Shown here in pieces: positions 1-8,353 of a DNA stretch of 55,165 nt. The position numbers and the translations under genes were made by a program. The stretch is from Actinobacteria bacterium UBA4426. GTDB taxonomy: Bacteria; Actinomycetota; Actinomycetes; S36-B12. The notes below the pieces were generated by a model that saw only the letters and a program-made list of their open reading frames with translations, was not told the origin of the DNA and did not search any database. Position 1 is the first letter of the stretch, and each line of letters begins with the position of its first letter. The DNA is taken from positions 114,595-169,759 of the forward strand of contig DGQA01000016.1 in assembly GCA_002390705.1 (NCBI GenBank), given 5' to 3'.

Positions 1-618
1 CCCGTGTACTCACTCATGGTGGCAACCGAGCCGCTCTCCGCGAATGTGTGTGCTGAAATTGGACTCGGTGAGCGGGAGACTTTTTCAGACTACCGTAACT
101 TGGTCATCTATGGTCAACGGACGGCTGATAACAGGATTGCATTCGGGGGCCGTGGGGCTCCGTATCACTTCAATTCAAGAATTTCCGCCGACCAAGACAC
201 CAATGAAAGCGTTCACACCGAACTACGGGCAACACTTACCCAGATGTTCCCGGTGTTGAAAAACGCCACCTTCACACATGCCTGGGGAGGCCCACTAGGG
301 ATCGCACGTGACTGGTGGGCGAGTTGCAAATACGATCCAACGACCGGCATCGGATCCAGCGGCGGTTATGTCGGCGACGGCCTGGGCACCGCGCATTTGG
401 GCGGTAGGACCTTGGCCCATCTGATCACCGAAACCGAATCTGAACTCACCACATTGCCGTGGGTGAATCACCATTCACGCAAATGGGAACCCGAGCCCCT
501 GCGATGGCTTGGAGCCAACCTTGGATTACAGGTCATGCAACGGGCTGACTCGCACGAAGAACGAACGGGGAAAACCTCCCGCAGCGCGGCCTACCTCGCC
601 CGAATGCTCGGTCACTAA
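1..618 (+). CDS. FAD-dependent oxidoreductase (DAO family), C-terminal part
   Basis: The reading frame is open from the first base, so the gene begins left of the window; only about 205 C-terminal residues are present. The visible part matches the catalytic and FAD-binding C-terminus of D-amino-acid-oxidase-fold enzymes close to gamma-glutamylputrescine oxidase (PuuB): a GGRGAPYHF segment, HAWGGPLGIARDW, and the terminal FAD-contact segment GYVGDGLGTAHLGGRTLA. Such enzymes oxidise a C-N bond of an amine or amino acid using bound FAD in the cytoplasm. The Rossmann GxGxxG motif would be in the missing part. A glutaryl-CoA dehydrogenase and a CoA-transferase follow on the same strand, 74 bases on, so a role in amine or lysine-type catabolism feeding glutarate is possible; that is inference. 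Family assignment is fairly sure, substrate unknown. Confidence 0.8.
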   Translation, partial: PVYSLMVATEPLSANVCAEIGLGERETFSDYRNLVIYGQRTADNRIAFGGRGAPYHFNSRISADQDTNESVHTELRATLTQMFPVLKNATFTHAWGGPLGIARDWWASCKYDPTTGIGSSGGYVGDGLGTAHLGGRTLAHLITETESELTTLPWVNHHSRKWEPEPLRWLGANLGLQVMQRADSHEERTGKTSRSAAYLARMLGH

Positions 619-680
619 TCAGACAGACAAGTCCCGGATCCAAGGTTGGATACATGTGATCGGGGTGGATCCGCTCGTGG

Positions 681-686
681 TAGCGT
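681..686 (+). promoter_or_regulatory. -10 box of gcdH, leaderless type
   Basis: TAGCGT fits the actinobacterial -10 consensus TANNNT. It ends exactly six bases before the gcdH ATG at 693, and no Shine-Dalgarno is present, so the transcript probably begins at the start codon. The same spacing recurs at other genes in the window. No clear -35 box is seen. Confidence 0.6.
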
Positions 687-692
687 GCCGAG

Positions 693-1859
693 ATGCCCAC
701 GGCGCCCCTGCACTTATTTGCACTAGAGCACCACTCGAATGAAGAAGACCGAGCAATTGCCGCCGTCGTTAAAGACTACGTCAACACCCACATAAAGCCC
801 CAGGTGGCGGACTGGTTCGAACTTGGTGAACTTCCCGCCCGCGAACTCGCCCGTGATTTTGGTTCGCTCGGTGTCTTAGGCATGCACCTACAGGGCTACG
901 GGTGCGCCGGCACAAGCGCCACCGCCTACGGTCTTGCCGCCCTGGAACTTGAAGCCGGCGATTCAGGGATTCGCTCTCTGGTCAGCGTTCAAGGCTCCTT
1001 GGCCATGTTTGCGATTCACGAGTTCGGCACCGAGGAGCAAAAGCAAGCCTGGCTCCCCGGCATGGCAACTGGGGAGATCTTGGGGTGCTTTGGGCTCACC
1101 GAAGCAGACTTCGGGTCAAACCCACAAGGGATGCTCACCCACGCAACGCGCGATGGTTCCGATTGGATTCTCAATGGTTCAAAAATGTGGATCACAAATG
1201 GGAGCGTGTCCGACGTGGCCGTTGTCTGGGCACAGACAGATGGTGGCATCCGAGGTTTCATTGTTCCCACCACTACACCAGGGTTCGTGGCGAACACAAT
1301 CCACAAAAAGATGTCACTGCGCGCCTCGGTAACAAGTGAACTGGTCTTCTCTGACGTACGCCTCCCAGCAGACTCAATTCTTCCCGGCGTCAAAGGATTA
1401 CGCGGGCCGCTTAGTTGCCTAAATGAAGCGCGATTTGGAATCGCCTTTGGCGCTTTGGGTGCTGCTCGCGACTGCCTTGAAACCGCAATTGATTACTCGG
1501 TAAATCGGGTTCAGTTCGACCGACCCATTGCCGCTTACCAGCTCACTCAGAAAAAATTGACCGACATGACACTCGAACTCGGCAAAGGCATGCTGCTGGC
1601 CTTACATCTCGGACATCTCAAAGACACGGTTGGTGTTACGCCCGAGCAGATTTCGCTGGGCAAGCTCAACAGCGCTCGCGAGGCACTAAAAATCGCACGT
1701 GAATGCCGAAGCATCCTTGGGGGGAACGGAATCACGCTCGAATACCCCGTAATTCGCCATATGAATAACCTCGAATCCGTCTTCACCTACGAAGGCACCA
1801 ATGAAATGCACACCCTCGTAATTGGTCACGCACTCACCGGTCTGGCAGCCTTTAACTAA
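693..1859 (+). CDS. gcdH: Glutaryl-CoA dehydrogenase (acyl-CoA dehydrogenase family)
   Basis: 388 residues, the usual length. Catalyses oxidative decarboxylation of glutaryl-CoA to crotonyl-CoA with FAD, passing electrons to ETF; the last specific step of lysine/tryptophan/glutarate breakdown. The N-terminal helical, central beta (GCFGLTEADFGSNP, then KMWITNGSVSD) and C-terminal helical acyl-CoA dehydrogenase domains are all present. The C-terminus carries the glutaryl-CoA dehydrogenase signature: LGGNGITLEYPVIRHMNNLE followed by TYEGTNEMH, placing the catalytic glutamate at E367 in the same context as human E370. This separates it from short-chain acyl-CoA dehydrogenases. Start chosen at the ATG because TAGCGT lies six bases upstream. 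The CoA-transferase gene starts four bases after its stop, so the two are co-transcribed. Confidence 0.88.
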   Translation: MPTAPLHLFALEHHSNEEDRAIAAVVKDYVNTHIKPQVADWFELGELPARELARDFGSLGVLGMHLQGYGCAGTSATAYGLAALELEAGDSGIRSLVSVQGSLAMFAIHEFGTEEQKQAWLPGMATGEILGCFGLTEADFGSNPQGMLTHATRDGSDWILNGSKMWITNGSVSDVAVVWAQTDGGIRGFIVPTTTPGFVANTIHKKMSLRASVTSELVFSDVRLPADSILPGVKGLRGPLSCLNEARFGIAFGALGAARDCLETAIDYSVNRVQFDRPIAAYQLTQKKLTDMTLELGKGMLLALHLGHLKDTVGVTPEQISLGKLNSAREALKIARECRSILGGNGITLEYPVIRHMNNLESVFTYEGTNEMHTLVIGHALTGLAAFN

Positions 1860-1863
1860 CGCG

Positions 1864-2982
1864 ATGCCAGGATCCCTTGACGGATTAGTCGTTGCGGACT
1901 TCTCACGAGTACTCGCCGGACCTTATGCGTCCATGTTGCTTGCCGACTACGGCGCAACAGTGATCAAGGTTGAACGCCCAGTACACGGTGATGACACTCG
2001 TTCCTGGGGCCCTCCCTTTACTTCCCAAGGCAAGGCCACCTACTTTGAATCTGTAAATAGAAACAAGCGCTCAATAGCTTTGGACCTGCGAGAGTCCGCT
2101 GATCTACATCGGGCACGTAGATTGGCGGCACAAGCCGACGTCGTAATTGAAAACTTCCGAGTTGGTGCGCTGGACAAATTCGCCTTGGATTATGCAACGG
2201 TCAGTGAGTCTAACCCCAGGGTGGTCTATTGCTCCATCAGCGGATTTGGTAGCAAAAAAGGTAAAGATCTGCCCGGTTACGACCTATTGATTCAAGCCAT
2301 GGGCGGACTCATGAGCATCACTGGAACCGATGCCCCAAACAAAGTGGGGGTCGCATTAGTCGACGTACTTACCGGGCTGCACGCGAGTAATTCGATTCTT
2401 GCAGCAATCGTCGAGCGAACGCATTCAGGGATTGGCCAGCACCTTGAAGTAAACTTGCTATCAGCGCTTCTCTCCTCGATGGTCAACCAAAGCAGCGCAT
2501 ATGTACTCGGTGGTGTCACTCCCCAGCGCATGGGAAATGCCCATCCCAGCATTGCTCCCTACGAAGTTTTTGATTGCGCCGATCGACCGCTCGTGATTGC
2601 CGTCGGCAATGACACCCAATTCACGAACTTATGCTTCGTCCTGGGCATCGCGGAACTGGCCTCAGATAGCCGATACTCCACTAACCCAAACCGGGTCGAG
2701 AACCGCTCGTCTCTGTACAATGAATTGAATCAAGCTCTCGTCACCGCCACCGCAGATTATTGGCATAGCGAACTGAGTAAACAGGGGATACCTTGCGGAC
2801 CCATCAATTCCATCCCCCAAGCATTTGAACTGGCAGAACAGTTGGGACTTGAACCCGTGCACAACGGCATGGTCTCCAACCCCGTCAATTTCAGTCGCAC
2901 GCCCGCCGTCTACCGATTGGTCCCGCCAGATTTAGGGAATGCGACCAGCGAAGTCGTCGCTGAATTGAACTTGGATGACTAA
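1864..2982 (+). CDS. CaiB/BaiF family CoA-transferase, probably succinyl-CoA:glutarate CoA-transferase
   Basis: 372 residues from ATG 1864. The frame is open further upstream into gcdH, but family members begin at the LDGLVVADFSRVLAGP segment, so the ATG four bases after the gcdH stop is used. Class III CoA-transferases move CoA between acids through an aspartyl-CoA thioester; the expected nucleophile is D167 in VALVDVLTGLHA, aligned with Asp169 of formyl-CoA transferase. Other family blocks seen: KVERP near residue 35, NRNKRSIALDL near 65, VVIENFRVG near 93, GYDLLIQAMGGLM near 138. Pairing with glutaryl-CoA dehydrogenase is the arrangement of glutarate CoA-transferase (GcdG/SUGCT type), which would activate glutarate to glutaryl-CoA. 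The substrate is inferred from context; family membership is certain. Confidence 0.85.
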   Translation: MPGSLDGLVVADFSRVLAGPYASMLLADYGATVIKVERPVHGDDTRSWGPPFTSQGKATYFESVNRNKRSIALDLRESADLHRARRLAAQADVVIENFRVGALDKFALDYATVSESNPRVVYCSISGFGSKKGKDLPGYDLLIQAMGGLMSITGTDAPNKVGVALVDVLTGLHASNSILAAIVERTHSGIGQHLEVNLLSALLSSMVNQSSAYVLGGVTPQRMGNAHPSIAPYEVFDCADRPLVIAVGNDTQFTNLCFVLGIAELASDSRYSTNPNRVENRSSLYNELNQALVTATADYWHSELSKQGIPCGPINSIPQAFELAEQLGLEPVHNGMVSNPVNFSRTPAVYRLVPPDLGNATSEVVAELNLDD

Positions 2983-3039
2983 TGTTCTGTTGTGTTGGCC
3001 CCTTGCTCGGTTTCTACGACGTTGACGCTACGCCCTTCC

Positions 3040-4140
3040 CTAATCCAATGCGGCTAGTTGACCACATGCGCCATCGATTTCGCTGCCCCTCGTATCGCGC
3101 ACCGTGACTTGAATTCCAGCCCCTTCAAGGATTCGCACAAAATTCCGTTCGTCTTGTGGGCGTGAGGCAGTCCACTTCGAACCTGGTGTTGGATTCAGTG
3201 GGATCAGGTTCACGTGCACCAATTGCCCCTTAATCCGCTGGGCCAGGAGCCTAGCTCGCTCCGGCTGATCATTTATGTCTTTAATCAGCGCATATTCAAT
3301 ACTCACTCGACGCTTCGTGACATCGGCGTACTCCCAAGCAGCATCGAGTACTTCCTCGACCGACCACCGGGTATTGATCGGTACCAAGGTGTCGCGCAAT
3401 TCGTTGTCCGGCGCATGCAGGGACACGGCCAGGGTGAGAGGCAACCCCTCGGTGGCCAATTGTTTGATCCGCGGGACAAGTCCAACTGTTGACACTGTCA
3501 CCCCCCGAGCACTCATGCCCAGTCCAGAAGGACTGGGATCCACAATTCGGTGAATAGCGCCCATGACCGCCTTGTAGTTAGCAAGCGGTTCGCCCATTCC
3601 CATGAAGACGATATTAGACACCCGGCCTGGACCACCTGCAATTTCATTTCTTGCCAACGATTGAGCACCCGCGAGCACTTGACCAAAGATTTCAGCAGCC
3701 GAGAGATTCCTGGTCAACCCCGCCTGACCGGTGGCACAGAACGGGCAATTCATTCCACAGCCTGCTTGTGAAGAAATACAAATTGTCACCCGAGATGGGT
3801 ATCGCATTAAGACACTCTCAACCAATGAGGAGTCATGCAGGCGCCATAAGGTTTTTACGGTCTCACCGTTATCGCATTCAATAGATCGCACTGGATCAAG
3901 TAGATGCGGAAACAACTCACTTTGTACTTGTTGTTTCGCCGATTCAGGAATATCGGTCCAGTCTGCGATATCCGTATCCAAGTGTTCAAAGACATGACGC
4001 GAGATTTGATCAGCACGAAAACCTGGAAGTCCCAAAGCTATGATTGCCTCCTTGCGCTCGGGTACACTCAAATCGAGGAAGTGAACGGGCGGCTTACCTT
4101 TCTTGGGCGACTCAAAAATCAATTCACCTGGTGCGGGCAT
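3040..4140 (-). CDS. rlmN: Dual-specificity 23S rRNA A2503 / tRNA A37 methyltransferase RlmN
   Basis: 366 residues. A radical-SAM enzyme that adds a methyl group to C2 of A2503 in 23S rRNA and A37 of some tRNAs. The iron-sulfur cluster cysteines are C128, C132 and C135 (CGMNCPFC), preceded by C121 in TICISSQ as in E. coli C118; the second catalytic cysteine is C359 near the C-terminus (GACGQLA), equivalent to E. coli C355, which forms the covalent RNA adduct. GMGEP, the SAM-binding GGE-type segment, is at about residue 185. Last gene of the rpsB-tsf-pyrH-frr-cdsA-rlmN run; its ATG overlaps the cdsA stop as TGATG. It converges on the CoA-transferase gene with 57 bases between and no obvious terminator hairpin. 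Confidence 0.93.
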   Translation of the reverse strand: MPAPGELIFESPKKGKPPVHFLDLSVPERKEAIIALGLPGFRADQISRHVFEHLDTDIADWTDIPESAKQQVQSELFPHLLDPVRSIECDNGETVKTLWRLHDSSLVESVLMRYPSRVTICISSQAGCGMNCPFCATGQAGLTRNLSAAEIFGQVLAGAQSLARNEIAGGPGRVSNIVFMGMGEPLANYKAVMGAIHRIVDPSPSGLGMSARGVTVSTVGLVPRIKQLATEGLPLTLAVSLHAPDNELRDTLVPINTRWSVEEVLDAAWEYADVTKRRVSIEYALIKDINDQPERARLLAQRIKGQLVHVNLIPLNPTPGSKWTASRPQDERNFVRILEGAGIQVTVRDTRGSEIDGACGQLAALD

Positions 4141-4970
4141 CAGGCACCAGACCCTAAAAAAATACTAAACAAGACCCACGTAACAAATGCATTTGGAAGG
4201 AGGGAATCTAGTCGATCCATAATTCCACCATGACCAGGGACGATAGTTCCCATGTCCTTCACTCCAAGATCGCGTTTGACCGCACTTTCAATAAAATCTC
4301 CCCCTGTGGCGCTGATCGTCAGGACAACACCTGCGATAAGTCCCTGCCACCACGGGGCATCAAAGATGTATATGAATGCCACAATGCCAACAATCGACTG
4401 CAGTACTACTGAACCAGCCAAACCTTCCCATGATTTTTTCGGGCTAATCTGCGGCGCTATTGGATGCTTGCCGAAGAAAACACCCACTGCGTAGCCACCA
4501 ATATCGTTGGAGACTGTCAGCAGGATGAATACAAAAACCCGCCACGGGCCGTTATCTTCCGAGAGAGTAAGCATCAAGAAGGCGGCGAGAAAAGGCAAGT
4601 AGGCGACGAGCATCACCGACACGCTGATATCCGCAACGTAACCCTGTGCGCCTCTTCTCAGACGCCACAACAGGACAGCCAAGATTGAAATCCCAGTCGC
4701 GGCAATTTGGGCTTGCAGCCCCCAAAGGTAAGCAACGCTGGGGATTACCGCGGTTGCAATGTATACCGGAGTACGCGCTACATGGATTCCTTTTGATCGC
4801 AGTACCGACACGAATTCGTGAACTGCAACTAACAGAGCAGCGACCGCGAGAACGCCAAAGAGCCACTTGATGGTGACCAGGGAAACAATAACCAGAAGAG
4901 CAAGTACGAGCCCAGATGCCACGGCTGCTGGAAGGTTGCGACCTGCCTTGATCTTGGGGTCCTCACTCAC
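4140..4970 (-). CDS. cdsA: Phosphatidate cytidylyltransferase (CDP-diglyceride synthase)
   Basis: 276 residues, GTG start three bases after the frr stop. An integral membrane enzyme that makes CDP-diacylglycerol from phosphatidate and CTP, the branch point for all phospholipids. Several hydrophobic helices fill the N-terminal two thirds. The CTP_transf_1 signature is intact near the C-terminus: ESAVKRDLGVKDMGTIVPGH followed by GGIMDRLDS, matching S-x-x-K-R-x4-K-D-x-G...H-G-G-x-x-D-R-x-D. It is translationally coupled to frr and rlmN. Nothing unusual. Confidence 0.93.
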   Translation of the reverse strand: MSEDPKIKAGRNLPAAVASGLVLALLVIVSLVTIKWLFGVLAVAALLVAVHEFVSVLRSKGIHVARTPVYIATAVIPSVAYLWGLQAQIAATGISILAVLLWRLRRGAQGYVADISVSVMLVAYLPFLAAFLMLTLSEDNGPWRVFVFILLTVSNDIGGYAVGVFFGKHPIAPQISPKKSWEGLAGSVVLQSIVGIVAFIYIFDAPWWQGLIAGVVLTISATGGDFIESAVKRDLGVKDMGTIVPGHGGIMDRLDSLLPNAFVTWVLFSIFLGSGA

Positions 4971-4973
4971 AGG

Positions 4974-5540
4974 TTAAACCTCGAGCAGTTCTGCTTCTTT
5001 GTTCTTAAGAATTTCATCAATATGCTCAGCGTGCTTATGTGTTACATCGTCGAGGCTCTTTTCAGCGCGATGAACCTCGTCCTCGCCCGCAGATCCCTTC
5101 TTCTGCATGCCTTCCAAAGTTTCCTTGGCACCACGTCGGATGTTTCGAATTGAAATCTTTGCATCTTCGCCTTTAGTTCGCGCAGCCTTGATGTATTCCT
5201 TGCGACGCTCTTCGGTCAATTGCGGGAGCACCACGCGAATCACATTACCGTCTGTTGTTGGGTTAATGCCGAGATCACTGTCCCTCAGTGCCTTCTCAAT
5301 TCCCGCAGCAACCCCCTTGTCATATGGAGTAATCAGGATCATGCGCGCTTCCGGGGTTTGGAAAGATGCCAATTGATTCAGTGGCGTAAAGGTTCCGTAG
5401 TAATCAACACTGATTTTGGTGAACATGGCGGGAGTAGCCCGACCGGTTCGAATCGTGCTGAAGTCCTCGCGTGCGACCGCAATTGCCTTATCCATCTTTT
5501 CAGTCGCTTCAAGCAACACTATGTCGATTTCCTCGCTCAT
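4974..5540 (-). CDS. frr: Ribosome recycling factor
   Basis: 188 residues, family-typical (about 185). Together with EF-G it splits the post-termination ribosome into subunits. The N-terminal helix, the FSTIRTGRATPAMFTKISVDYYG segment and the C-terminal three-helix bundle regions (LTEERRKEYIKAARTKGEDAK) are all recognisable. Start is ATG 5540 with a purine-rich stretch (AAGGGG, seven bases from a second AGGGA run) upstream on the minus strand. Follows pyrH by 27 bases and precedes cdsA by 3, in the standard actinobacterial order. Confidence 0.95.
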   Translation of the reverse strand: MSEEIDIVLLEATEKMDKAIAVAREDFSTIRTGRATPAMFTKISVDYYGTFTPLNQLASFQTPEARMILITPYDKGVAAGIEKALRDSDLGINPTTDGNVIRVVLPQLTEERRKEYIKAARTKGEDAKISIRNIRRGAKETLEGMQKKGSAGEDEVHRAEKSLDDVTHKHAEHIDEILKNKEAELLEV

Positions 5541-5567
5541 TTCCCTACCCCTTCTCGTTGCAATGAC

Positions 5568-6347
5568 TCAGTTGCTGATAAGTGTTCCAATGGCTTCACC
5601 ACGTACTGCACGAGCAATATTGCCTTCTTGCAATAGGTTAAAAACAACAATCGGCAGATCATTGTCTTGGCACAGGCTGATTGCGGTTGCATCTGCCACC
5701 TTCAGCCCCTGTGCCAACACGTCAGCGGGTGTGAGCTGATCAAACTTCGTCGCTTTCGGGTTCGTACGTGGGTCGCTGTCGTACACACCGTCGACACCTT
5801 TTGCCATCAGCACCACCTCAGCACCAATCTCAAGTGCGCGTTGAGCTGCAGTAGTGTCAGTCGAGAAGTACGGTTGTCCAAGGCCGGCACCAAAAATCAC
5901 GACCCGACCCTTTTCCAGATGTCGAATGGCTCTGCGTGGAACATAAGGTTCGGCAACCTGACCCATAGTGATTGCGGTTTGAACCCGAGTGTCTATACCT
6001 GCCTTTTCACAGAAGTCCTGAAGGGCCAGACAATTCATCACGGTCCCGAGCATGCCCATGTAGTCCGCTCGCGCCCGCTCCATGCCCCGCTCAGAGAGTT
6101 CCGCACCACGGAAGTAGTTCCCACCACCAATCACCACAGCAACTTCAATGCCGTGCGCGACAACGGCCTCAACTTGTTGGGCTATCGAACCGACAACATC
6201 TGGATCAACCCCCAATGATCCATCGCCCGCGAACGCTTCTCCGCTGAGCTTAAGAAGTACTCGCTTCCAGCCACCAGCGGGTGCGGTCGGCCACAGATCA
6301 ATAGTGCCGTCAAGGGTTGACTGAAATGATGCCGAAGGCTCTTTCAC
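5568..6347 (-). CDS. pyrH: UMP kinase
   Basis: 259 residues from GTG 6347. Phosphorylates UMP to UDP in pyrimidine nucleotide synthesis. Amino-acid-kinase fold motifs: KRVLLKLSGEAFAGDG near residue 28, VIGGGNYFRG with the phosphate-binding glycines, and the uridylate-binding GQPYFSTDTTAAQRA segment. The frame stays open to a TTG at 6434 inside tsf, but GTG 6347 has a good Shine-Dalgarno (GGGAGA, six-base spacer) and gives a 31-base gap after tsf, so it is preferred. The N-terminus carries about 28 residues more than E. coli PyrH before the first beta strand, common in actinobacteria. Confidence 0.93.
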   Translation of the reverse strand: MKEPSASFQSTLDGTIDLWPTAPAGGWKRVLLKLSGEAFAGDGSLGVDPDVVGSIAQQVEAVVAHGIEVAVVIGGGNYFRGAELSERGMERARADYMGMLGTVMNCLALQDFCEKAGIDTRVQTAITMGQVAEPYVPRRAIRHLEKGRVVIFGAGLGQPYFSTDTTAAQRALEIGAEVVLMAKGVDGVYDSDPRTNPKATKFDQLTPADVLAQGLKVADATAISLCQDNDLPIVVFNLLQEGNIARAVRGEAIGTLISN

Positions 6348-6378
6348 GTTCAGTCTCCCTTTGTCTCTGTTCGGTGAG

Positions 6379-7194
6379 TTACTGGCCTGGCTCAAATCGG
6401 GCAAAGCCGGTGACGCTGGTCCCTGAGTCGGCAAGAACTTGAGCTACCGACTTCTTGCTGTCGGTCACACTTTGCTGCTCGAGCAGAACAACGTCCTTGT
6501 AGTAGGCGTTTACCCGGCCTTCAATGATCTTTGACATTGCCGCTTCCGGCTTACCTTCTTCTTTCGCAGTTTCAGAGGCAATTCGTTTTTCATTCTCGAT
6601 TGTCTGCTCTGGAACTTCTTCTCGGTTGAGGTAGAGGGGGCGCATCGCGGCAATCTGCATCGCTACACCTCGTGCAGCGGCTTCGTCTCCCTGGTAGGCA
6701 ACGAGAACTCCTACCTGTGGTGGAAGATCCGACGCACGTTTGTGCAAGTACAGGGCAATTGGCGCCTCAAGGACACTCACCCTGCCCAATTCAACTTTCT
6801 CACCAATAACCCCGGCGATGTTGCTGATGGCATTTTCAGCGGTGACCCCATTTTCCACATCCACCGCGAGAAGTGCTTGCGCGTCTTTTACTTGATGGGC
6901 ATTGGCCGCACCAGCCAACTGATTTGCAAGGTTGAGGAAGTCCTCACTCTTCGCCACGAAGTCGGTCTCGCACAGCAACTCAATTAGTGCATTCCCTTCC
7001 GAGGCAACAATTCCGTTTGAGGTCGTTCGCTCAGCTCCACGCTTGGCGGCTTTTGCTGCACCGGATATGCGCAGCGCCTCAACAGCCTTGTCGAAATCTC
7101 CGTCAGACTCCTCAAGTGCCTTCTTGCATTCCATCATTCCGGCGGAAGTTGCTTCGCGCAGACGCTTCACGTCCGCGGCGCTTATGCTTGACAT
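6379..7194 (-). CDS. tsf: Elongation factor Ts
   Basis: 271 residues from ATG 7194. The nucleotide-exchange factor for EF-Tu. The diagnostic N-terminal motif LREATSAGMMECKKALEESDGD and the ETDFVAKSEDF core motif are intact. The reading frame is open 44 codons further upstream, but that part has no EF-Ts similarity; ATG 7194 begins the conserved MSSISAADVKRLREAT sequence and is preceded by AAGGAAA on the minus strand. Lies 59 bases after rpsB and 31 before pyrH, so very likely co-transcribed with both. Confidence 0.95.
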   Translation of the reverse strand: MSSISAADVKRLREATSAGMMECKKALEESDGDFDKAVEALRISGAAKAAKRGAERTTSNGIVASEGNALIELLCETDFVAKSEDFLNLANQLAGAANAHQVKDAQALLAVDVENGVTAENAISNIAGVIGEKVELGRVSVLEAPIALYLHKRASDLPPQVGVLVAYQGDEAAARGVAMQIAAMRPLYLNREEVPEQTIENEKRIASETAKEEGKPEAAMSKIIEGRVNAYYKDVVLLEQQSVTDSKKSVAQVLADSGTSVTGFARFEPGQ

Positions 7195-7253
7195 GTTTTC
7201 GGGTTTCCTTTTCTTGAGGCACCGGTGGGGGAAATTTCTCCCACGTGGAAAAT

Positions 7254-8054
7254 TTAGTTTTCGGTTGGTGGGGTCACCACTGCTGCTTCGGCAGATTCTG
7301 ATCCGGTAAGAAGCTCGCGCTCCCATTCGGCCAATGGTTCAGCCGCTTCAGTATCAGCTCCACCCGCGCGTACCATGAGGCCATCTGCCACAGCATCGGC
7401 AATGACGCGAGTAAGAAGTGCCACTGCGCGAATTGCATCGTCATTACCGGGAATCGGGTAATCCACGACGTCAGGATCGCAGTTGGTATCCAGCATTGCA
7501 ATCACGGGAATTTTGAGCTTATGGGCCTCCCCAACAGCGATGTGCTCTTTGTTGGTGTCAACGATCCAGACGGCGCTTGGAATTTTCACCATGTCTCGGA
7601 TACCGCCAAGCACATGCTCCAACTTGATCTTCTCGCGACGAAGGACAAGGAGTTCCTTCTTAGTCAGGTTAGAACCTGCTACGTCGTCAAAATCAACTAC
7701 TTCAAGTTCTTTGAGGCGCTGAAGGCGCTTGTGAACAGTGCTGAAGTTGGTAAGCATTCCACCCAACCAGCGGTGATTCACATAAGGCATTCCCACGCGG
7801 GTAGCCTGCTCAGCAATTGCTTCTTGCGCCTGCTTCTTCGTTCCGATAAACATGACGCTGCCACCGTGAGCCACGGTCTGCTTAACAAATTCGTATGCAC
7901 TATCGATGTAGGCAAGAGACTGCTGCAAATCAATAATGTAAATGCCATTGCGCTCGGTGAAAATAAAGCGCTTCATCTTGGGATTCCAACGACGGGTCTG
8001 ATGCCCGAAGTGAACGCCGCTATCGAGTAGCTGGCGCATGGTAACTGTTGCCAT
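7254..8054 (-). CDS. rpsB: 30S ribosomal protein S2
   Basis: 266 residues from ATG 8054. Binds the 30S head-body junction. S2 motifs: MRQLLDSGVHFGHQTRRWNP at the N-terminus, the IGTKKQAQEAI segment, and RWLGGMLTNFSTVHKRL. ATG 8054 has a strong Shine-Dalgarno (AAGGAG, seven-base spacer); the upstream in-frame extension to 8108 is not S2-like. The C-terminus has an acidic Glu/Ala-rich tail of about 35 residues, usual in actinobacterial S2. First gene of the rpsB-tsf-pyrH-frr-cdsA-rlmN unit, with a structured leader (see the separate entry). Confidence 0.96.
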   Translation of the reverse strand: MATVTMRQLLDSGVHFGHQTRRWNPKMKRFIFTERNGIYIIDLQQSLAYIDSAYEFVKQTVAHGGSVMFIGTKKQAQEAIAEQATRVGMPYVNHRWLGGMLTNFSTVHKRLQRLKELEVVDFDDVAGSNLTKKELLVLRREKIKLEHVLGGIRDMVKIPSAVWIVDTNKEHIAVGEAHKLKIPVIAMLDTNCDPDVVDYPIPGNDDAIRAVALLTRVIADAVADGLMVRAGGADTEAAEPLAEWERELLTGSESAEAAVVTPPTEN

Positions 8055-8059
8055 GGTCG

Positions 8060-8136
8060 AACTCCTTGCAGACGCTATGCGCCCATTAATGCGGCTCTCA
8101 CCGCTCACGGTTGTGTGGAGTTACTGATGTAACTCC
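8060..8136 (-). promoter_or_regulatory. rpsB 5' leader with hairpin and possible SD-sequestering pairing
   Basis: On the minus strand a perfect 8-bp hairpin (arms 8129-8136 and 8117-8124, loop 8125-8128) lies about 63 bases before the rpsB start. Its 3' arm contains AACTCC (8122-8117), exactly complementary to GGAGTT of the rpsB Shine-Dalgarno region (8065-8060). The hairpin and the arm-SD pairing cannot form together. S2 is known to regulate its own mRNA in other bacteria; a link here is inference. The rest of the roughly 300-base gap to the M23 gene at 8354 holds one 16-bp palindrome (8159-8174) and nothing else I can identify. Confidence 0.4.
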
Positions 8137-8158
8137 CCTGGTGACTTCGCTCTTGTCC

Positions 8159-8174
8159 CCACAGCTAGCTGTGG
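8159..8174. repeat. Perfect 16-bp palindrome upstream of rpsB
   Basis: CCACAGCTAGCTGTGG reads identically on both strands, with a central CTAG. It sits between the divergent rpsB and M23 peptidase genes, 105 bases upstream of the rpsB start. It could be a protein operator or, if transcribed, a hairpin in the far 5' leader. No matching second copy was seen in the window. Confidence 0.6.
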
Positions 8175-8353
8175 ACCGTTCAAGGCGCGGCCGGACTACC
8201 GGATTAAGTCACGCGAATTTGCACCAATAACAGGTTCATTAACAGTGCGTGCCCAGTCTACGGCCATCCACAGGGAAGCATCCAAGTGCCCCGCCGCTCA
8301 CAATCAAGGCCCGGTCTCTGGCGGGCTATGAGATCAGGACGCACTCTTAGGCG

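Noticed and set aside
6348..6434. A longer pyrH starting at TTG 6434
   Set aside because: It overlaps tsf, has no family similarity there, and GTG 6347 has a good Shine-Dalgarno.
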